64,000 bases of DNA from Blastococcus carthaginiensis (GCF_030731085.1 NZ_JASNFN010000012.1:1-64000); one strand, 5' to 3'; numbered from the stretch's first letter, positions 1 through 8,595 are shown. Program-made: numbers and translations. Notes: generated by a model not told the origin, from the sequence alone.

Positions 1-1
1 C

Positions 2-1531
2 CTAGTGCCGTGTCAGGCAGGGTTTGCCCCGGTGGGGCGGTGCCTGATCCTCGCGGCGGGTGCCGGCGAGCGACTTCCCGGAACCGGGCTGGTTCTCGGG
101 GCGGGCCACGGCGGGCCAGGTGGATCCGCCGCCACGGGCCACCGGATGGGTGGAGGTCGACCGGCCCGGGGGCCGGCTGAGGAGTCCGCGGCGGGGATCA
201 CGCCGGGACCGGCCGGCACCGGGCAGGTGCCGGCCGGCTCGACGGTGCGTGGTCACCGGCGGCGATCCGGTGACGAGGGAGCCACCGCTCGCGGTCCCGA
301 CCGGAGCCGGGGCGCGGGCGGCGATGTTGGCGGCACCGACCAGGTCGCGGTGCCCGGTGAAGCCGCACCCGGGGTGCGGACAACGGAAGACCCGGCCGCG
401 CGGCTTGGCGACGCGGCGGGTGCAGACGGGGCAGGTGGAGGAGGTGCCGCGCTCGTCGACCGGGTGCACGGCGATCCCGGCGGCCTCGGCCTTGTCGGCC
501 AGTTTGTGCAGCAGGTCGCCGACGGCCCAGTCGCGGACGGCCTTGTTCTGGCGCCGCCCGGCATCGCGGGCCAGCAGGCCGCGCGGGTCGCCGACGGCCA
601 GGGTGCCGATCCGCCGCGCCACAGCCCAGCGCACGACCTCGGTCGCGGCCTCGTGGCGGGCCTGGGTCAGCCGGCGCCGGTGCCGGCCCTCCAGCCGGCG
701 GCCGCGGGCCCGGTAGCGGCGCCACCGCCGGGAGCCGCGCTGGCCCGGTCGGGGGGCGCGGGCGGCGGTGGCGCGGGCGCGGGCCTTGCCTTCGGCCAGA
801 TGCAGTCGGTGCTCGGCGCGCAGCGCCCGCCCCGACACCAGCAGCCCGGCATCCCGCTTCCCGTCGGCGCCGCGTGAGGCCAGGACGGCGAAGGGATGGA
901 TGATGCCCAGGTCCACTCCGGCGATCCGGGCGGGATCGGGGCCGGCGCCGGGCGGATAGGTCGCGACGGGTACCTCAACGGTGACGTCGAGGAACAACCA
1001 CCGACCTTGGTGTACCAGCCGCACCGAGCGCACCCGTTCGGCCGGGTAAGGAAGCGGGCGGGCCAGCCGCACCCACAACGGCGGGCGACCGCGGGCCACC
1101 GGTAGCCGCACCCGCGGTCGCCCGCTATCGGTTTCGATGGTGAAGGTGCCGGCGTAGAAGCGCACCGGCACCAGCCCGCGCCGCCGCCGCGGAAACCGAA
1201 CCGACGCCTCACCGGCCCGGCGGCGACGGGCGGCGCTGATCCACGCATCGGAGTAGCCGCGCAGCACCGACCGCGCCCCCACGCTGGACAGCTCGCCGAA
1301 CGTTCCCTCACCGGCCGCGGCCAGCTCCCGGCACAGCTCCTGATAACCGGCCAACGGCCGGTCACCGCGCCGGCGACGCCAGCCGTTGAGCTCCAACACC
1401 GCCGCCCACACATCCCCGCCCGAGCGCAGCAGACCGAACAGCCGCTGCCGCTGGCCGCCGGTCACCCGCAGCTCCACCCGGGCGGTGCGGTGCACCACCG
1501 GCGCCGCGGACCGATCCCGATGACGAGGCAC
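2..1531 (-). CDS. tnpB: TnpB, IS200/IS605-family RNA-guided nuclease, solitary
   Basis: TnpB proteins are RuvC nucleases guided by an omega-RNA transcribed from the 3' end of the element. Counting from a GTG at 1531, the protein shows the N-terminal helical/beta part, the RuvC-I motif VDLGIIHPFAV with Asp207, a zinc finger (Cys367, Cys370, Cys384, Cys389) and RuvC-III Asp396 in HRDLVGAANIAAR. At the usual RuvC-II Glu site the sequence is LAVGDP (Gly314); a Glu360 sits just before TSSTCPVC. A Pro/Arg-rich tail of about 100 residues follows the last motif and probably overlaps the omega-RNA region. The frame stays open to 1744, but the N-terminus beyond 1531 does not look like protein. No tnpA is visible. 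The right end of the element lies off the window. Confidence 0.85.
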   Translation of the reverse strand: MPRHRDRSAAPVVHRTARVELRVTGGQRQRLFGLLRSGGDVWAAVLELNGWRRRRGDRPLAGYQELCRELAAAGEGTFGELSSVGARSVLRGYSDAWISAARRRRAGEASVRFPRRRRGLVPVRFYAGTFTIETDSGRPRVRLPVARGRPPLWVRLARPLPYPAERVRSVRLVHQGRWLFLDVTVEVPVATYPPGAGPDPARIAGVDLGIIHPFAVLASRGADGKRDAGLLVSGRALRAEHRLHLAEGKARARATAARAPRPGQRGSRRWRRYRARGRRLEGRHRRRLTQARHEAATEVVRWAVARRIGTLAVGDPRGLLARDAGRRQNKAVRDWAVGDLLHKLADKAEAAGIAVHPVDERGTSSTCPVCTRRVAKPRGRVFRCPHPGCGFTGHRDLVGAANIAARAPAPVGTASGGSLVTGSPPVTTHRRAGRHLPGAGRSRRDPRRGLLSRPPGRSTSTHPVARGGGSTWPAVARPENQPGSGKSLAGTRREDQAPPHRGKPCLTRH

Positions 1532-1611
1532 ATCCACACCCTGCCCGACCCCACCGACAGAAACAGGCGACCACCCAACAGGGCAAACCTTCGAGGCCGC
1601 AGCACTAGCCG

Positions 1612-1845
1612 CTATGGCGCGAGCGAGAGGTCCGCCTCGTATCCCATGAGCCGCACCTGCTCCACCAGTCGCTGGCCTGCGACCACGCGGTCTGGGCCGC
1701 TGAGCTGGAACAGCAGCCGCACCGGGCCGCTGCGCGGAACCCACAACCCCGGCGACCGAGGCTGGCCAGCGGCCGTCAGGGCCGCCGCGATGTCGTCCGG
1801 GACGTCTCCCATGTAGCGATCGGGATCGATGGGCTCACTGGGCAT
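1612..1845 (-). CDS. Small hypothetical protein
   Basis: A 77-residue frame starting MPSEPIDPDRYMGDVPDD. Its amino-acid make-up looks like a real soluble protein (LWVPRSGPVRLLFQLSG, GQRLVEQVRLMGYEADLSL), but I recognise no family. It lies just upstream of tnpB on the same strand. The frame is open further upstream to 2079, so the start is uncertain, and no good ribosome site precedes the ATG. Its C-terminus could have been cut by arrival of the TnpB element. Confidence 0.45.
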   Translation of the reverse strand: MPSEPIDPDRYMGDVPDDIAAALTAAGQPRSPGLWVPRSGPVRLLFQLSGPDRVVAGQRLVEQVRLMGYEADLSLAP

Positions 1846-2148
1846 CACGCTCAGCACGACCGATGTGGACACCAGGCGCACCGTAGTGACGAACCCGACG
1901 GGGCTGCCGCACAGATCGGAACTGATGTTGGTTCCTGCCGGGAACCTCCCCGGCATGTCACCACAGTCGTCGACCCGCGGCAGGGGCGACACGCTATTTG
2001 CGCACACGGTTGCAGCGGTGATCGCGCAGCGTTTCCTGCCCGGACCTACCGGCCCCCGGCCTTGCGGCCAGAGGCACAAGGGTTGTCGGCGGTGGCCCTG
2101 GACCCGATGGTCAATCTGTCAGCCCGGTAGCCCGGAGGACCAGCCGTG
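1846..2148. other. Intergenic gap with a diverged repeat copy
   Basis: About 300 bases with no convincing gene. It contains the most diverged copy of the dispersed repeat (1979-2011) and, at its right end, the GGAGGA ribosome site for the toxin gene. Confidence 0.5.
1979..2011 (+). repeat. Dispersed repeat, copy A (diverged)
   Basis: Matches the family in AGGGGCGACACGCTA and GCGCACACGG but has lost the leading GTGTCCG part. Same orientation as the other six copies. Confidence 0.6.
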
Positions 2149-2541
2149 ATGAGCGAATACCAGTACTACGAGTTCGCGGCCATCGACCGGCCGCTGTCCG
2201 TCGATGAGCAGGCCGACCTGCGTGCCATCTCGACACGGGCCCAGATCACGCCGACCAGTCTCGTGAACCACATCCGGTCCCGCTCGAGTCGGTACGCGGG
2301 TGCGCTCGACATCGAGCCGGCCTGGACGGTGGAGGTGATGGCCGATGCACGGCTCATCGAACTCTCGCCGTACCCGACGTCTCGGGTTGGCGCCACCGGC
2401 TTCATCGGATATTCGCCGTCCGCCGGCAAGGTCCTCGTTGTCATCGCCTATCGCGATCTCCACGGCGTGAACGCCTGGCCGGCCAGCGGCCGGGATCTCG
2501 CGACCTACCTGAAGGAGGCTGATGATGGCGAAAAACCTTGA
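2149..2541 (+). CDS. Toxin of a type II module with a foreign N-terminus
   Basis: The C-terminal part (from about residue 50: EPAWTVEVMADARLIELSPY, then IGYSPSAGKVLVVIAYRD and HGVNAWPASGRD) resembles small actinobacterial toxins paired with ribbon-helix-helix-like antitoxins (BrnT-like in size and layout). The first 40 or so residues (SEYQYYEFAAIDRPLS, DLRAISTRAQITPTSLVN) instead resemble the N-terminus of a large SWIM-associated protein. The join falls near 2266, so the gene looks like a recombination chimera. A GTG at 2146 is an alternative start; GGAGGA at 2134-2139 suits either. The stop overlaps the antitoxin start, as expected for a coupled operon. Confidence 0.6.
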   Translation: MSEYQYYEFAAIDRPLSVDEQADLRAISTRAQITPTSLVNHIRSRSSRYAGALDIEPAWTVEVMADARLIELSPYPTSRVGATGFIGYSPSAGKVLVVIAYRDLHGVNAWPASGRDLATYLKEADDGEKP

Positions 2542-2782
2542 TCCTCACGAGGCTAGCGCCGCGCGCGAGGACGCCCGGCGACTGGAAGCGCAGGCCGACA
2601 TCGGGGAACCGTACCCAGACGGCACGGCCATCAGCCGCCCCAACCAGGCGAGTCGGATGTTCGATGTCCGCCTCTCGGAGGAACAGTTCGCTCCAATCCA
2701 AGAGATCGCCGAGAGCCAGCACCTGCCGATGGCCCGAGCGTGGCTCCTGGACCGACTCGACAAGGAGCGCCGCGCGTCCTGA
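2525..2782 (+). CDS. Antitoxin partner of the preceding toxin
   Basis: 85 residues. The acidic N-terminal half (HEASAAREDARRLEAQADIG) is followed by SRMFDVRLSEEQFAPIQEIA and a helical end (PMARAWLLDRLDKERR), a CopG/ribbon-helix-helix-like DNA-binding layout. AAGGAGG at 2512-2518 lies inside the toxin gene, and the two frames overlap by 17 bases. It probably neutralises the toxin and represses the operon; this rests on arrangement and general resemblance, not on a named family. Confidence 0.6.
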   Translation: MAKNLDPHEASAAREDARRLEAQADIGEPYPDGTAISRPNQASRMFDVRLSEEQFAPIQEIAESQHLPMARAWLLDRLDKERRAS

Positions 2783-2826
2783 CGAGCCCCCCGGCCACTA
2801 GGGAAGACGCCGGTGTGCATCACATG

Positions 2827-2860
2827 GTGTCCGAGGGGCGACATGCTACTTGCGCACGCG
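2827..2860 (+). repeat. Dispersed repeat, copy B
   Basis: Starts GTGTCCGAGGGGCGACATG and ends TTGCGCACGCG, 45 bases after the antitoxin stop. The similarity reaches further left: GTGTGCATCA before it is shared with copy E. Confidence 0.8.
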
Positions 2861-2908
2861 CCTCCCTCCGGGCCACCGTCAGCCCTGACGGCCATCGCCC
2901 CTCGCCGA

Positions 2909-3094
2909 TCACCGTCTGCAGCACTCCAGGGTCGCCTCGATGCCCGCCACCACGCCCGCAAGGGTGGGCCCGACCCGTCGTGGAGGTCGGGCAGCCTCCA
3001 CGGCAGGCCGGCGCAGTCGTCCTCCACCAGCACGACGGCCGGGCCCGGTCACCTCGGCGACCGGGCCCGCCGTGGTGAGTTCGAGGGCGCTCAT
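2909..3094 (-). pseudogene. Possible frameshifted remnant downstream of the acyl-CoA dehydrogenase
   Basis: A 61-residue frame begins MSALELTTAGPVAEVTGPG and ends PTLAGVVAGIEATLECCRR. Its middle reads poorly, whereas another minus frame over the same middle reads VEDDCAGLPWRLPDLHDGSG. This suggests an old gene with two compensating indels. I cannot name it. It could be a chance frame. Confidence 0.25.
3035..3073. terminator. Inverted repeat inside the possible remnant gene
   Basis: CGGGCCCGGTC at 3040-3050 pairs exactly with GACCGGGCCCG at 3059-3069, and the stem continues after one mismatch. No T-tract follows. It may terminate the minus-strand acyl-CoA dehydrogenase transcript. Confidence 0.4.
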
Positions 3095-3207
3095 CGGATG
3101 CGTGTGCCGACCGGTCCGGCTGCGATGCTGCGACCGGGGGGGGTCGGGGGACGACGGATTCGACAGCCGTCCACCGGCCAGCCGTGGCGAGCGGTCGGCT
3201 GAAGCGC

Positions 3208-4503
3208 TCAGGGGCCCGCGAAGACGCCCTCGCCGAGGGCTTCGGATCGACCCGGGGCAGGTTCGGCGTAGCGACCGGCCTCGTGGCGGGCAACGACGAA
3301 GTGGTGCACCTCGTCCGGCCCGTCGGCCAGGCGTAGCGTGCGCTGGCTGGTGTACATGTCGGCCAGCGGCGTCCACTGCGACACACCGGTGGCGCCGTGG
3401 ATCTGGATGGCCTGGTCGATGATCTGGCACACCTTCTCCGGCACCATCGCCTTCACCGCCGAGACGTAGACCCGGGCTTCGGAGTTGCCGAGCACGTCCA
3501 TCGCCTTGGCGGCCTTCAGCACCATGAGTCGGCAGGCATCGAGCTCGATGCGCGCCCGCGACACCGTCTCCATGTTCTTGCCGAGGTCGAGGATGGGCTT
3601 GCCGAACGCCTCCCGGAACTTGCCCCGGCGGATCATCAGCTCGAGGGCCTTCTCGCCCTGGCCGATGGAACGCATGCAGTGGTGGATGCGCCCGGGTCCG
3701 AGACGCACCTGGCTGATCTCGAAGCCACGGCCCTCACCGAGGAGCATGTTGGAGGCGGGCACGCGCACGTCGGTGAACCGGATGTGCATGTGGCCGTGGG
3801 GTGCGTCGTCGCGGCCGAACACGCGCATCGGGCCGAGGACGTCGACGCCGGGTGTGTCCATCGGCACGAGGATCTGGGACTGCTGCGCGTGCGCGGGCGC
3901 GTCCGGGTTGGTCTGGCACATGACGATCATGATCTTGCAGCGGGGGTCCCCGGCGCCGGAGATGTAGTACTTCTCGCCGTTGAGGACGTACTCGTCGCCG
4001 TCGCGCACCGCCTGGAGCCGGACGTTCTTGGCGTCGGAGCTGGCGACGTCGGGCTCGGTCATGGCGTAGGCGGAACGAATCTCGCCGTTGAGCAGGGGCT
4101 CGAGCCACTGGGCCTTCTGCTCAGGGGTCCCGACGCGCTCGAGCACCTCCATGTTGCCGGTGTCCGGGGCCGAGCAGTTGAGCGTCTCGGAGCCGAGCGG
4201 ATACTTGCCGAGCTCGACGGCGATGTAGGCGTAGTCGAGGTTGGTCAGGCCGCCGACCTCGGAGTCGGGGAGGAAGAAGTTCCACAGGCCGGCCTCCTTG
4301 GCCTTGGCCTTGGCCGCGTCGAGCGCCTCGAGCTGACCCGGTGCGTACGTCCAAGGGTCGGCGCGCCCCTCGCCGAGCCGGAAGTACTCCTCCTGCATCG
4401 GCGCGACAACGTCCTCGAGGAACCGGACGACGCGGTCGAAGAGCGGCCGGGCCTCCTCGCTCATGCGCAGGTCGAACAGCTCCGTCGGTTCAGCGGTCTG
4501 CAT
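3208..4503 (-). CDS. Acyl-CoA dehydrogenase family protein
   Basis: A 431-residue flavoprotein of the type that oxidises an acyl-CoA to the 2-enoyl-CoA in beta-oxidation. Visible family features are the middle-domain FAD segment YAMTEPDVASSDAKN, GEKYYISGAGDP, the beta-barrel stretch TDVRVPASNMLLGEGRG, and the C-terminal helical domain (AFGKPILDLGKN, IQIHGATGVSQWTPL, RTLRLADGPDEVH). Length and sequence style fit the ACAD10/11-like branch, which often has unusual substrates. The start is ATG at 4503 with GAGAGAGG upstream. It stands alone; no thiolase or hydratase is intact next to it. Confidence 0.9.
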   Translation of the reverse strand: MQTAEPTELFDLRMSEEARPLFDRVVRFLEDVVAPMQEEYFRLGEGRADPWTYAPGQLEALDAAKAKAKEAGLWNFFLPDSEVGGLTNLDYAYIAVELGKYPLGSETLNCSAPDTGNMEVLERVGTPEQKAQWLEPLLNGEIRSAYAMTEPDVASSDAKNVRLQAVRDGDEYVLNGEKYYISGAGDPRCKIMIVMCQTNPDAPAHAQQSQILVPMDTPGVDVLGPMRVFGRDDAPHGHMHIRFTDVRVPASNMLLGEGRGFEISQVRLGPGRIHHCMRSIGQGEKALELMIRRGKFREAFGKPILDLGKNMETVSRARIELDACRLMVLKAAKAMDVLGNSEARVYVSAVKAMVPEKVCQIIDQAIQIHGATGVSQWTPLADMYTSQRTLRLADGPDEVHHFVVARHEAGRYAEPAPGRSEALGEGVFAGP

Positions 4504-4988
4504 CAAGTGCCTCTCTCAGCTGGGACCTGCGGCGGCCGGGGAATCCTCACCGGGAGCGCCGCGAGAAGCGCAGCGACGACATGCACCCGGTAGGACGGGA
4601 CCCCGAGCGTGGCACAGCGGGTGGTCAACCGCTCCAACCGGTCGAACTCCTCGAGCGGGACAGGTTCCGATGCTCCGGGAACCGCATGCCGCCCGATTGG
4701 CCGGGGCCGCTGCCCCTGCAGCGGTCTGCCGAGACCGTCGCCTCTCTGACTGCCTCGGAGGCTGTCGGGGCTGTGCAGCCGTAGCGGCTGCGCGGCAGGC
4801 CCAGGCTCTCTCACCTCGCCGGAGGCTGAACGGGCCGTCGCCGAGTCGATGCGCTGGCTCGGCTGCACCAGCATGGGCGTGGCACCCGTCGGCGCGGACG
4901 CTGGCACCGACGTGCACTCCGTCGAGACGGCTCTGCTGTCGCGACGACGGAAGCGACGACGGGAGCGACGCCGTTCCCCGCAACGACG

Positions 4989-5016
4989 AAGCCCCACGGG
5001 GCCGCCGTGGGGCTTT
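4989..5016. terminator. Rho-independent-type hairpin
   Basis: AAGCCCCACGG (4989-4999) pairs over all 11 bases with CCGTGGGGCTT (5005-5015), with a five-base loop and a TTT end. No gene directly upstream explains it. It lies seven bases before repeat copy C. Confidence 0.6.
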
Positions 5017-5022
5017 CGCTTC

Positions 5023-5058
5023 GTGTCCGAGGGGCGACACGGTACGTACGCACACGGC
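5023..5058 (+). repeat. Dispersed repeat, copy C
   Basis: A full-length copy: GTGTCCGAGGGGCGACACGG followed by TACGTACGCACACGGC. The first 18 bases can fold (GTGTC against GACAC). Confidence 0.85.
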
Positions 5059-5333
5059 TGGGGCGCTCTGCCGGCTGATGCCGGGGCAAGAACCTGCCCG
5101 CCCTCGGCCGGGAGGTCGTCGGTGGAACGGCTGCCAGGGCCGGAGGCCATGGGTTCTGCCGGTGTCCCGGGGGACCAGTCGACACGCCTGCACCTGCTGC
5201 TGGACGGGTACCGCTACGACGGAATCGGAGGGCGCTGGCGTGGGTCGTGGCAGCTCGGGCCAGGGTCGACGCCGCCGTCATCGGACGGCTCGGCGCCGCG
5301 GCGAACATTGCATGCCGTGCCTGCGCTCCGACA

Positions 5334-5996
5334 TCAGCGGCGAGCCTCACCGGGGATGATCAGGCCGGTCTCGTAGGCCAGGACGACGGCCTGCACCCGG
5401 CCCCGAAGACCGAGCTTGGCCAGGATCCGGTTGACGTGGGTCTTCACCGTGACCTCGGCGATGAACAGCGTCCGCGCGATGTCCTCGTTGGTCAGGCCCC
5501 GGGCCACCAGCTCGAGCACCTGCCGCTCGCGTTCGGTCAGCTCCCGGACGGCGGCGGGCACCCCGCTGGTCGGTGGTGGCCGGCGGACGTGCTCCTCGAT
5601 GAGCCGCCGGGTCAGCGCGGGGGCGAGCAGCGCCTCACCGGCGGCGACCGTCCGGATGCCCTCGACGAGGCGGTCCGGCGGGGTCGCCTTCAGCAGGAAC
5701 CCCGCCGCCCCGGCGCACAGTGCCCCGTAGACGTACTCGTCCAGGTCGTAGGTGGTGAGCATCAGCACCCGGGTCGGCCCGTCCAGCCGGGTCAGCTCGC
5801 GGGTGGCGGCGATACCGTCGAGCCCCGGCATGCGGATGTCCATCAGGACGACGTCCGCACGGGTTCGTCGGACCACGTCGACCGCCTGCCGGCCGTCGGC
5901 GGCCTCACCCACCACGTCCATCCCGCGCGCCTCCAGGACCAGCCGCAAGCCGGAGCGGACCAGATCCTGGTCATCGGCGACGACGACGGTGGTCAC
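5334..5996 (-). CDS. NarL/FixJ-type response regulator
   Basis: A 220-residue two-component regulator. The receiver domain (residues 1-120) has the acidic pocket ADDQD, phospho-acceptor Asp53 in LMDIRMPG, the Thr of LMLTTYD and Lys103 in LLKATPP. A LuxR-type helix-turn-helix follows (LTERERQVLELVARGLTNED, TVKTHVNRILAKLGLRGRVQ). The GTG start overlaps the stop of the upstream kinase gene by four bases, so the two are translationally coupled and form one system. Confidence 0.93.
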   Translation of the reverse strand: MTTVVVADDQDLVRSGLRLVLEARGMDVVGEAADGRQAVDVVRRTRADVVLMDIRMPGLDGIAATRELTRLDGPTRVLMLTTYDLDEYVYGALCAGAAGFLLKATPPDRLVEGIRTVAAGEALLAPALTRRLIEEHVRRPPPTSGVPAAVRELTERERQVLELVARGLTNEDIARTLFIAEVTVKTHVNRILAKLGLRGRVQAVVLAYETGLIIPGEARR

Positions 5997-7129
5997 CGGC
6001 GGGCCTCGGGAAGTGGCAGCGTCGCGTGCAGCAGGTAGCGGCCGTCACCAGTGGGTCCGTGCTCCAGCTGCCCGCCGAAGACGGCGACCCGCTCCGTGAC
6101 TCCCACGAGACCCAGCCCGCTGCCGGCGGTGCCGCCGGGCCCGGTGGGGTTCTCCACGCAGATGTCCAGCGCGGCGGGGCCGTCGGCGACCCGGACCTGC
6201 ACCGTCCCGTCCGCGCCGTGCCGCAGGGCGTTGGTCAGTGCCTCCTGCACGATCCGGTACGCCGACAGATCGAGGCCGGGGGGCAGGCCGAGTGGGATGT
6301 GCGGCGCAAGGTCCACCTGGAGCCCGCTGCGCCGGAAGCCGTCGACCAGCTCAGGCAGGCGCGCCAGGCCGGCCCCCGGCGCAAGACCGAGCTCGTCGTC
6401 GCTGTCCCGGATCAGGTGCAGCAGCCGGCCGGTCTCGGCCAGCGCGTTGCGCCCCACCGAAGAGACCTCCCGCAGCACCTGCGCGGCCCGGTCCGGATCG
6501 GTACGGACGAGGTCCTCGGCCGCCGAGGCCTGCACCACCATCGCGCTGACCGAGTGCGCCAGGACGTCGTGCAGTTCCCGGGCGATGCGCGCGCGCTCCG
6601 CCGCTACGGCCTGCTGGCGGACGTCCTCCTGCGCGGCGACCAGCTGCTCGGCCCGCTCGGTCAGCCGGTCGTGGCGGTCGTCGAAGCTGCGGACGGCGAC
6701 GCCCACCGCATAGGGGGAGAGGAGCAGCGTGCCCACCCACAGCAGGTCGTCGATGCCGGGCAGCTCGCCGGCGTCGACCGCGGGCGGGCCGAAGACCGCG
6801 ACCAGGAAGAGCACCATGACCGGCAGTCCACGCAGGTCAGGGAGATGGCGGCCCAGGCTGAAGCCGGCCAGCCACACGATCAGCGCCGGTGACGTGAGGT
6901 CGCTCAGCTCCGGCCCGACGTAGGGCAGCAGCAGCACCGCTCCGGCGAGCGTGCCGACGACGAGCGTCCACCGCCTCCGGAAGATCAGGCCCAGGGAGGC
7001 GCCCCACGCCACCGCGATCGCCGGCCCCATCCCCTCCGGCCGCACCGACAGCGCCTCGACCGTGGCCAGCGCGCCCAGTCCCAGGGGCAGCGCGAGGTCC
7101 CGCAGGCTCGGTGGGGACAGGCGAGGCAC
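5993..7129 (-). CDS. Sensor histidine kinase, NarL-partner type
   Basis: A 378-residue membrane kinase. About five hydrophobic helices fill residues 12-145 with no large extracellular domain, so it probably senses membrane or envelope state. The HisKA_3 segment AAERARIARELHDVLAHS carries phospho-acceptor His187. An HATPase domain follows with AYRIVQEALTNALRHG and GSGLGLVGVTER. It is a partner of the following response regulator. The GTG start has no ribosome site, but TACGGT (minus strand, 7136-7141) lies six bases upstream, so the message may be leaderless. Confidence 0.92.
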   Translation of the reverse strand: MPRLSPPSLRDLALPLGLGALATVEALSVRPEGMGPAIAVAWGASLGLIFRRRWTLVVGTLAGAVLLLPYVGPELSDLTSPALIVWLAGFSLGRHLPDLRGLPVMVLFLVAVFGPPAVDAGELPGIDDLLWVGTLLLSPYAVGVAVRSFDDRHDRLTERAEQLVAAQEDVRQQAVAAERARIARELHDVLAHSVSAMVVQASAAEDLVRTDPDRAAQVLREVSSVGRNALAETGRLLHLIRDSDDELGLAPGAGLARLPELVDGFRRSGLQVDLAPHIPLGLPPGLDLSAYRIVQEALTNALRHGADGTVQVRVADGPAALDICVENPTGPGGTAGSGLGLVGVTERVAVFGGQLEHGPTGDGRYLLHATLPLPEARR

Positions 7130-7280
7130 ACCCGGACCGTAGCGCCGTCGCCGCGCATGGCGCCTCCATCCCAGGGTGGACAGCGAACCCGTCCGGACGA
7201 CGACGACGGAGGGAGCGGTGGCTTCCTAGCGTCGGCGGCGTCGGAGCCATCCGGGCTCCACGCTCCGGGGAGGTCCTGCC

Positions 7281-7952
7281 ATGCAGACGAACGTGCCACC
7301 GTCGGACACCGCCCGTGCCGTGGGACGCGCCACCTTCGCGGCGGCCGTGGCCGGCACCGTGCTGGCCCCCCTGCACGCCCTCAGCCGCTACGCCACCGCC
7401 GACGGAGCCGAGGACCTCGAGGGCCCGCTGGTGCGAGCCTGGGCCGAACCGGCCACCGACCTGGTGGCGCCGCTGCTCACGTGGTCCGACCCGGACACCG
7501 TTTACCTCTCCTACGGCAAGCTCTGGCTGCCCGTGCTGGTGGTGGTCACGATCTGTGCCGTGCTGGTCCGGCGCCGGCGGGCGCCGGACGGCCTGGAGCG
7601 CTGGGCCTGGCCGATCGCGCTCACCGGATATGCGCTGGCGACGGCGGCGCTGCTGGGTCAGTACTGGACACCGTGGCTCGACGAGTCCTTCGTCTTCCTC
7701 GGCGTCCCCGGACTGCTGGCCAGCCTGGCCGGCAGCACGCTGCTGGGAGTCGCGCTGCTGCGCCGCGGCTTCCGGCCGCGGGCGACCGGGTGGCTGCTCG
7801 CCCTCTGGCTGCCGGCGGTCGTCGCCATCAGCACCGTCATGGCCCTGGGGGCGGCCCTGCTGCCCATGGTGTGGGCCTGGGCGCTGGCCAGCCGATCCCT
7901 CGACGCTGAGCGGACCGTGCCGGCTCCCGTGGATGCCGGCCCACGACACTGA
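7281..7952 (+). CDS. Integral membrane protein, unknown function
   Basis: 223 residues with an N-terminal helix, then hydrophobic segments near WLPVLVVVTICAVLV, WPIALTGYALATAALLG, LASLAGSTLLGVALL and LALWLPAVVAISTVMAL, ending in a short polar tail. I recognise no family. It is divergent from the two-component operon across 151 bases and preceded by GGGGAGG, so it is a natural candidate target of that regulator. That link is inference from position only. Confidence 0.75.
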   Translation: MQTNVPPSDTARAVGRATFAAAVAGTVLAPLHALSRYATADGAEDLEGPLVRAWAEPATDLVAPLLTWSDPDTVYLSYGKLWLPVLVVVTICAVLVRRRRAPDGLERWAWPIALTGYALATAALLGQYWTPWLDESFVFLGVPGLLASLAGSTLLGVALLRRGFRPRATGWLLALWLPAVVAISTVMALGAALLPMVWAWALASRSLDAERTVPAPVDAGPRH

Positions 7953-7959
7953 TCCCGCG

Positions 7960-7990
7960 GCGGCGCGGTGCCGGTTCGGAACCGCGCCGC
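7960..7990 (+). terminator. Hairpin after the membrane-protein gene
   Basis: GCGGCGCGGT (7960-7969) pairs perfectly with ACCGCGCCGC (7981-7990), and CCG/CGG pair within the loop. It sits eight bases after the stop codon. There is no T-tract, which is common in actinobacterial terminators. Confidence 0.6.
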
Positions 7991-8253
7991 GCGGTGGCAC
8001 CACCCCGGTCATCGCCGCGGGGGAGCCGGGGACGTGGGCCACTGCTCCGGCACGGTGACCGATGGGCTGTCGCTGTCCGGCGGCCGGTGGTTCGAGTACC
8101 AAGTCGACCACGCGCCCATCCGTTCGGTGCTCCCGGATCCAGACCGCTATCCGGTTTCACCCAGTTCGATCCGGCGATGGTCGTCGACGGGGACGAGGAA
8201 CCACGGACACCGAGCATGACTCGCCGGCCTGAGGACCGTGGGGTTGAACTCGA

Positions 8254-8287
8254 TGGCCGAGGGGCGACACGCCACATCCGCACACGG
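8254..8287 (+). repeat. Dispersed repeat, copy D
   Basis: TGGCCGAGGGGCGACACGCC followed by ACATCCGCACACGG. It lies about 100 bases upstream of the vapBC operon in an otherwise empty 300-base gap. Confidence 0.8.
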
Positions 8288-8340
8288 ATTCGAACGTGGC
8301 GATCGGCGTACCCGAGAGGTTGTGCGGAATGAGTGCACCG

Positions 8341-8368
8341 ATATACGCTGAATCTTATCAGTATATAT
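8341..8368 (+). promoter_or_regulatory. AT-rich imperfect palindrome, probable vapB operator/promoter
   Basis: ATATACGCTGA and TCAGTATATAT face each other across six bases. CGCTGA also recurs directly at 8370-8375. This is one of the most AT-rich spots in the left region and lies about 20 bases before the antitoxin start, where VapB-family proteins usually bind to repress their own operon. Confidence 0.6.
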
Positions 8369-8388
8369 TCGCTGAGAGGTACTCCCGG

Positions 8389-8595
8389 ATGACGAAGCGC
8401 CTGATCGACCTGGATGACGAGCTGCTGGCGCAGGCGCAACGCGAGCTGAATACCACCGGGGTGTCGGACACGGTCCGCGCCGCCTTGCGGCAAGCGGCGA
8501 ACGCGGCCGCGCGCGCCCGGCAGGTGGCCTGGCTTCAGGAGGGTGGGCTCGAGTCGATGGCAGATCCGCGCCAGCGGTCTGACGTGTGGCGGTGA
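8389..8595 (+). CDS. vapB: VapB-type antitoxin
   Basis: 68 residues. The N-terminal ribbon-helix-helix part (MTKRLIDLDDELLAQAQREL, then GVSDTVRAALRQA) binds DNA in this family. The C-terminal tail (WLQEGGLESMADPRQRSDVW) would occupy the toxin active site. The frame is open upstream to 8296, but the family start and a GAGAGG ribosome site support 8389. It overlaps the toxin gene by ten bases. Confidence 0.88.
   Translation: MTKRLIDLDDELLAQAQRELNTTGVSDTVRAALRQAANAAARARQVAWLQEGGLESMADPRQRSDVWR

Larger units (their letters stand above)
4504..5333. other. 830-base stretch without a supportable gene
   Basis: Open frames exist on both strands but are low in aliphatic residues and rich in Arg/Pro/Ser, as expected of GC-rich noncoding DNA. 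One minus segment just upstream of the dehydrogenase start reads EEFDRLERLTTRCATLGVPS and could be a decayed small gene. The stretch also holds the terminator at 4989-5015 and repeat copy C. Confidence 0.5.
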
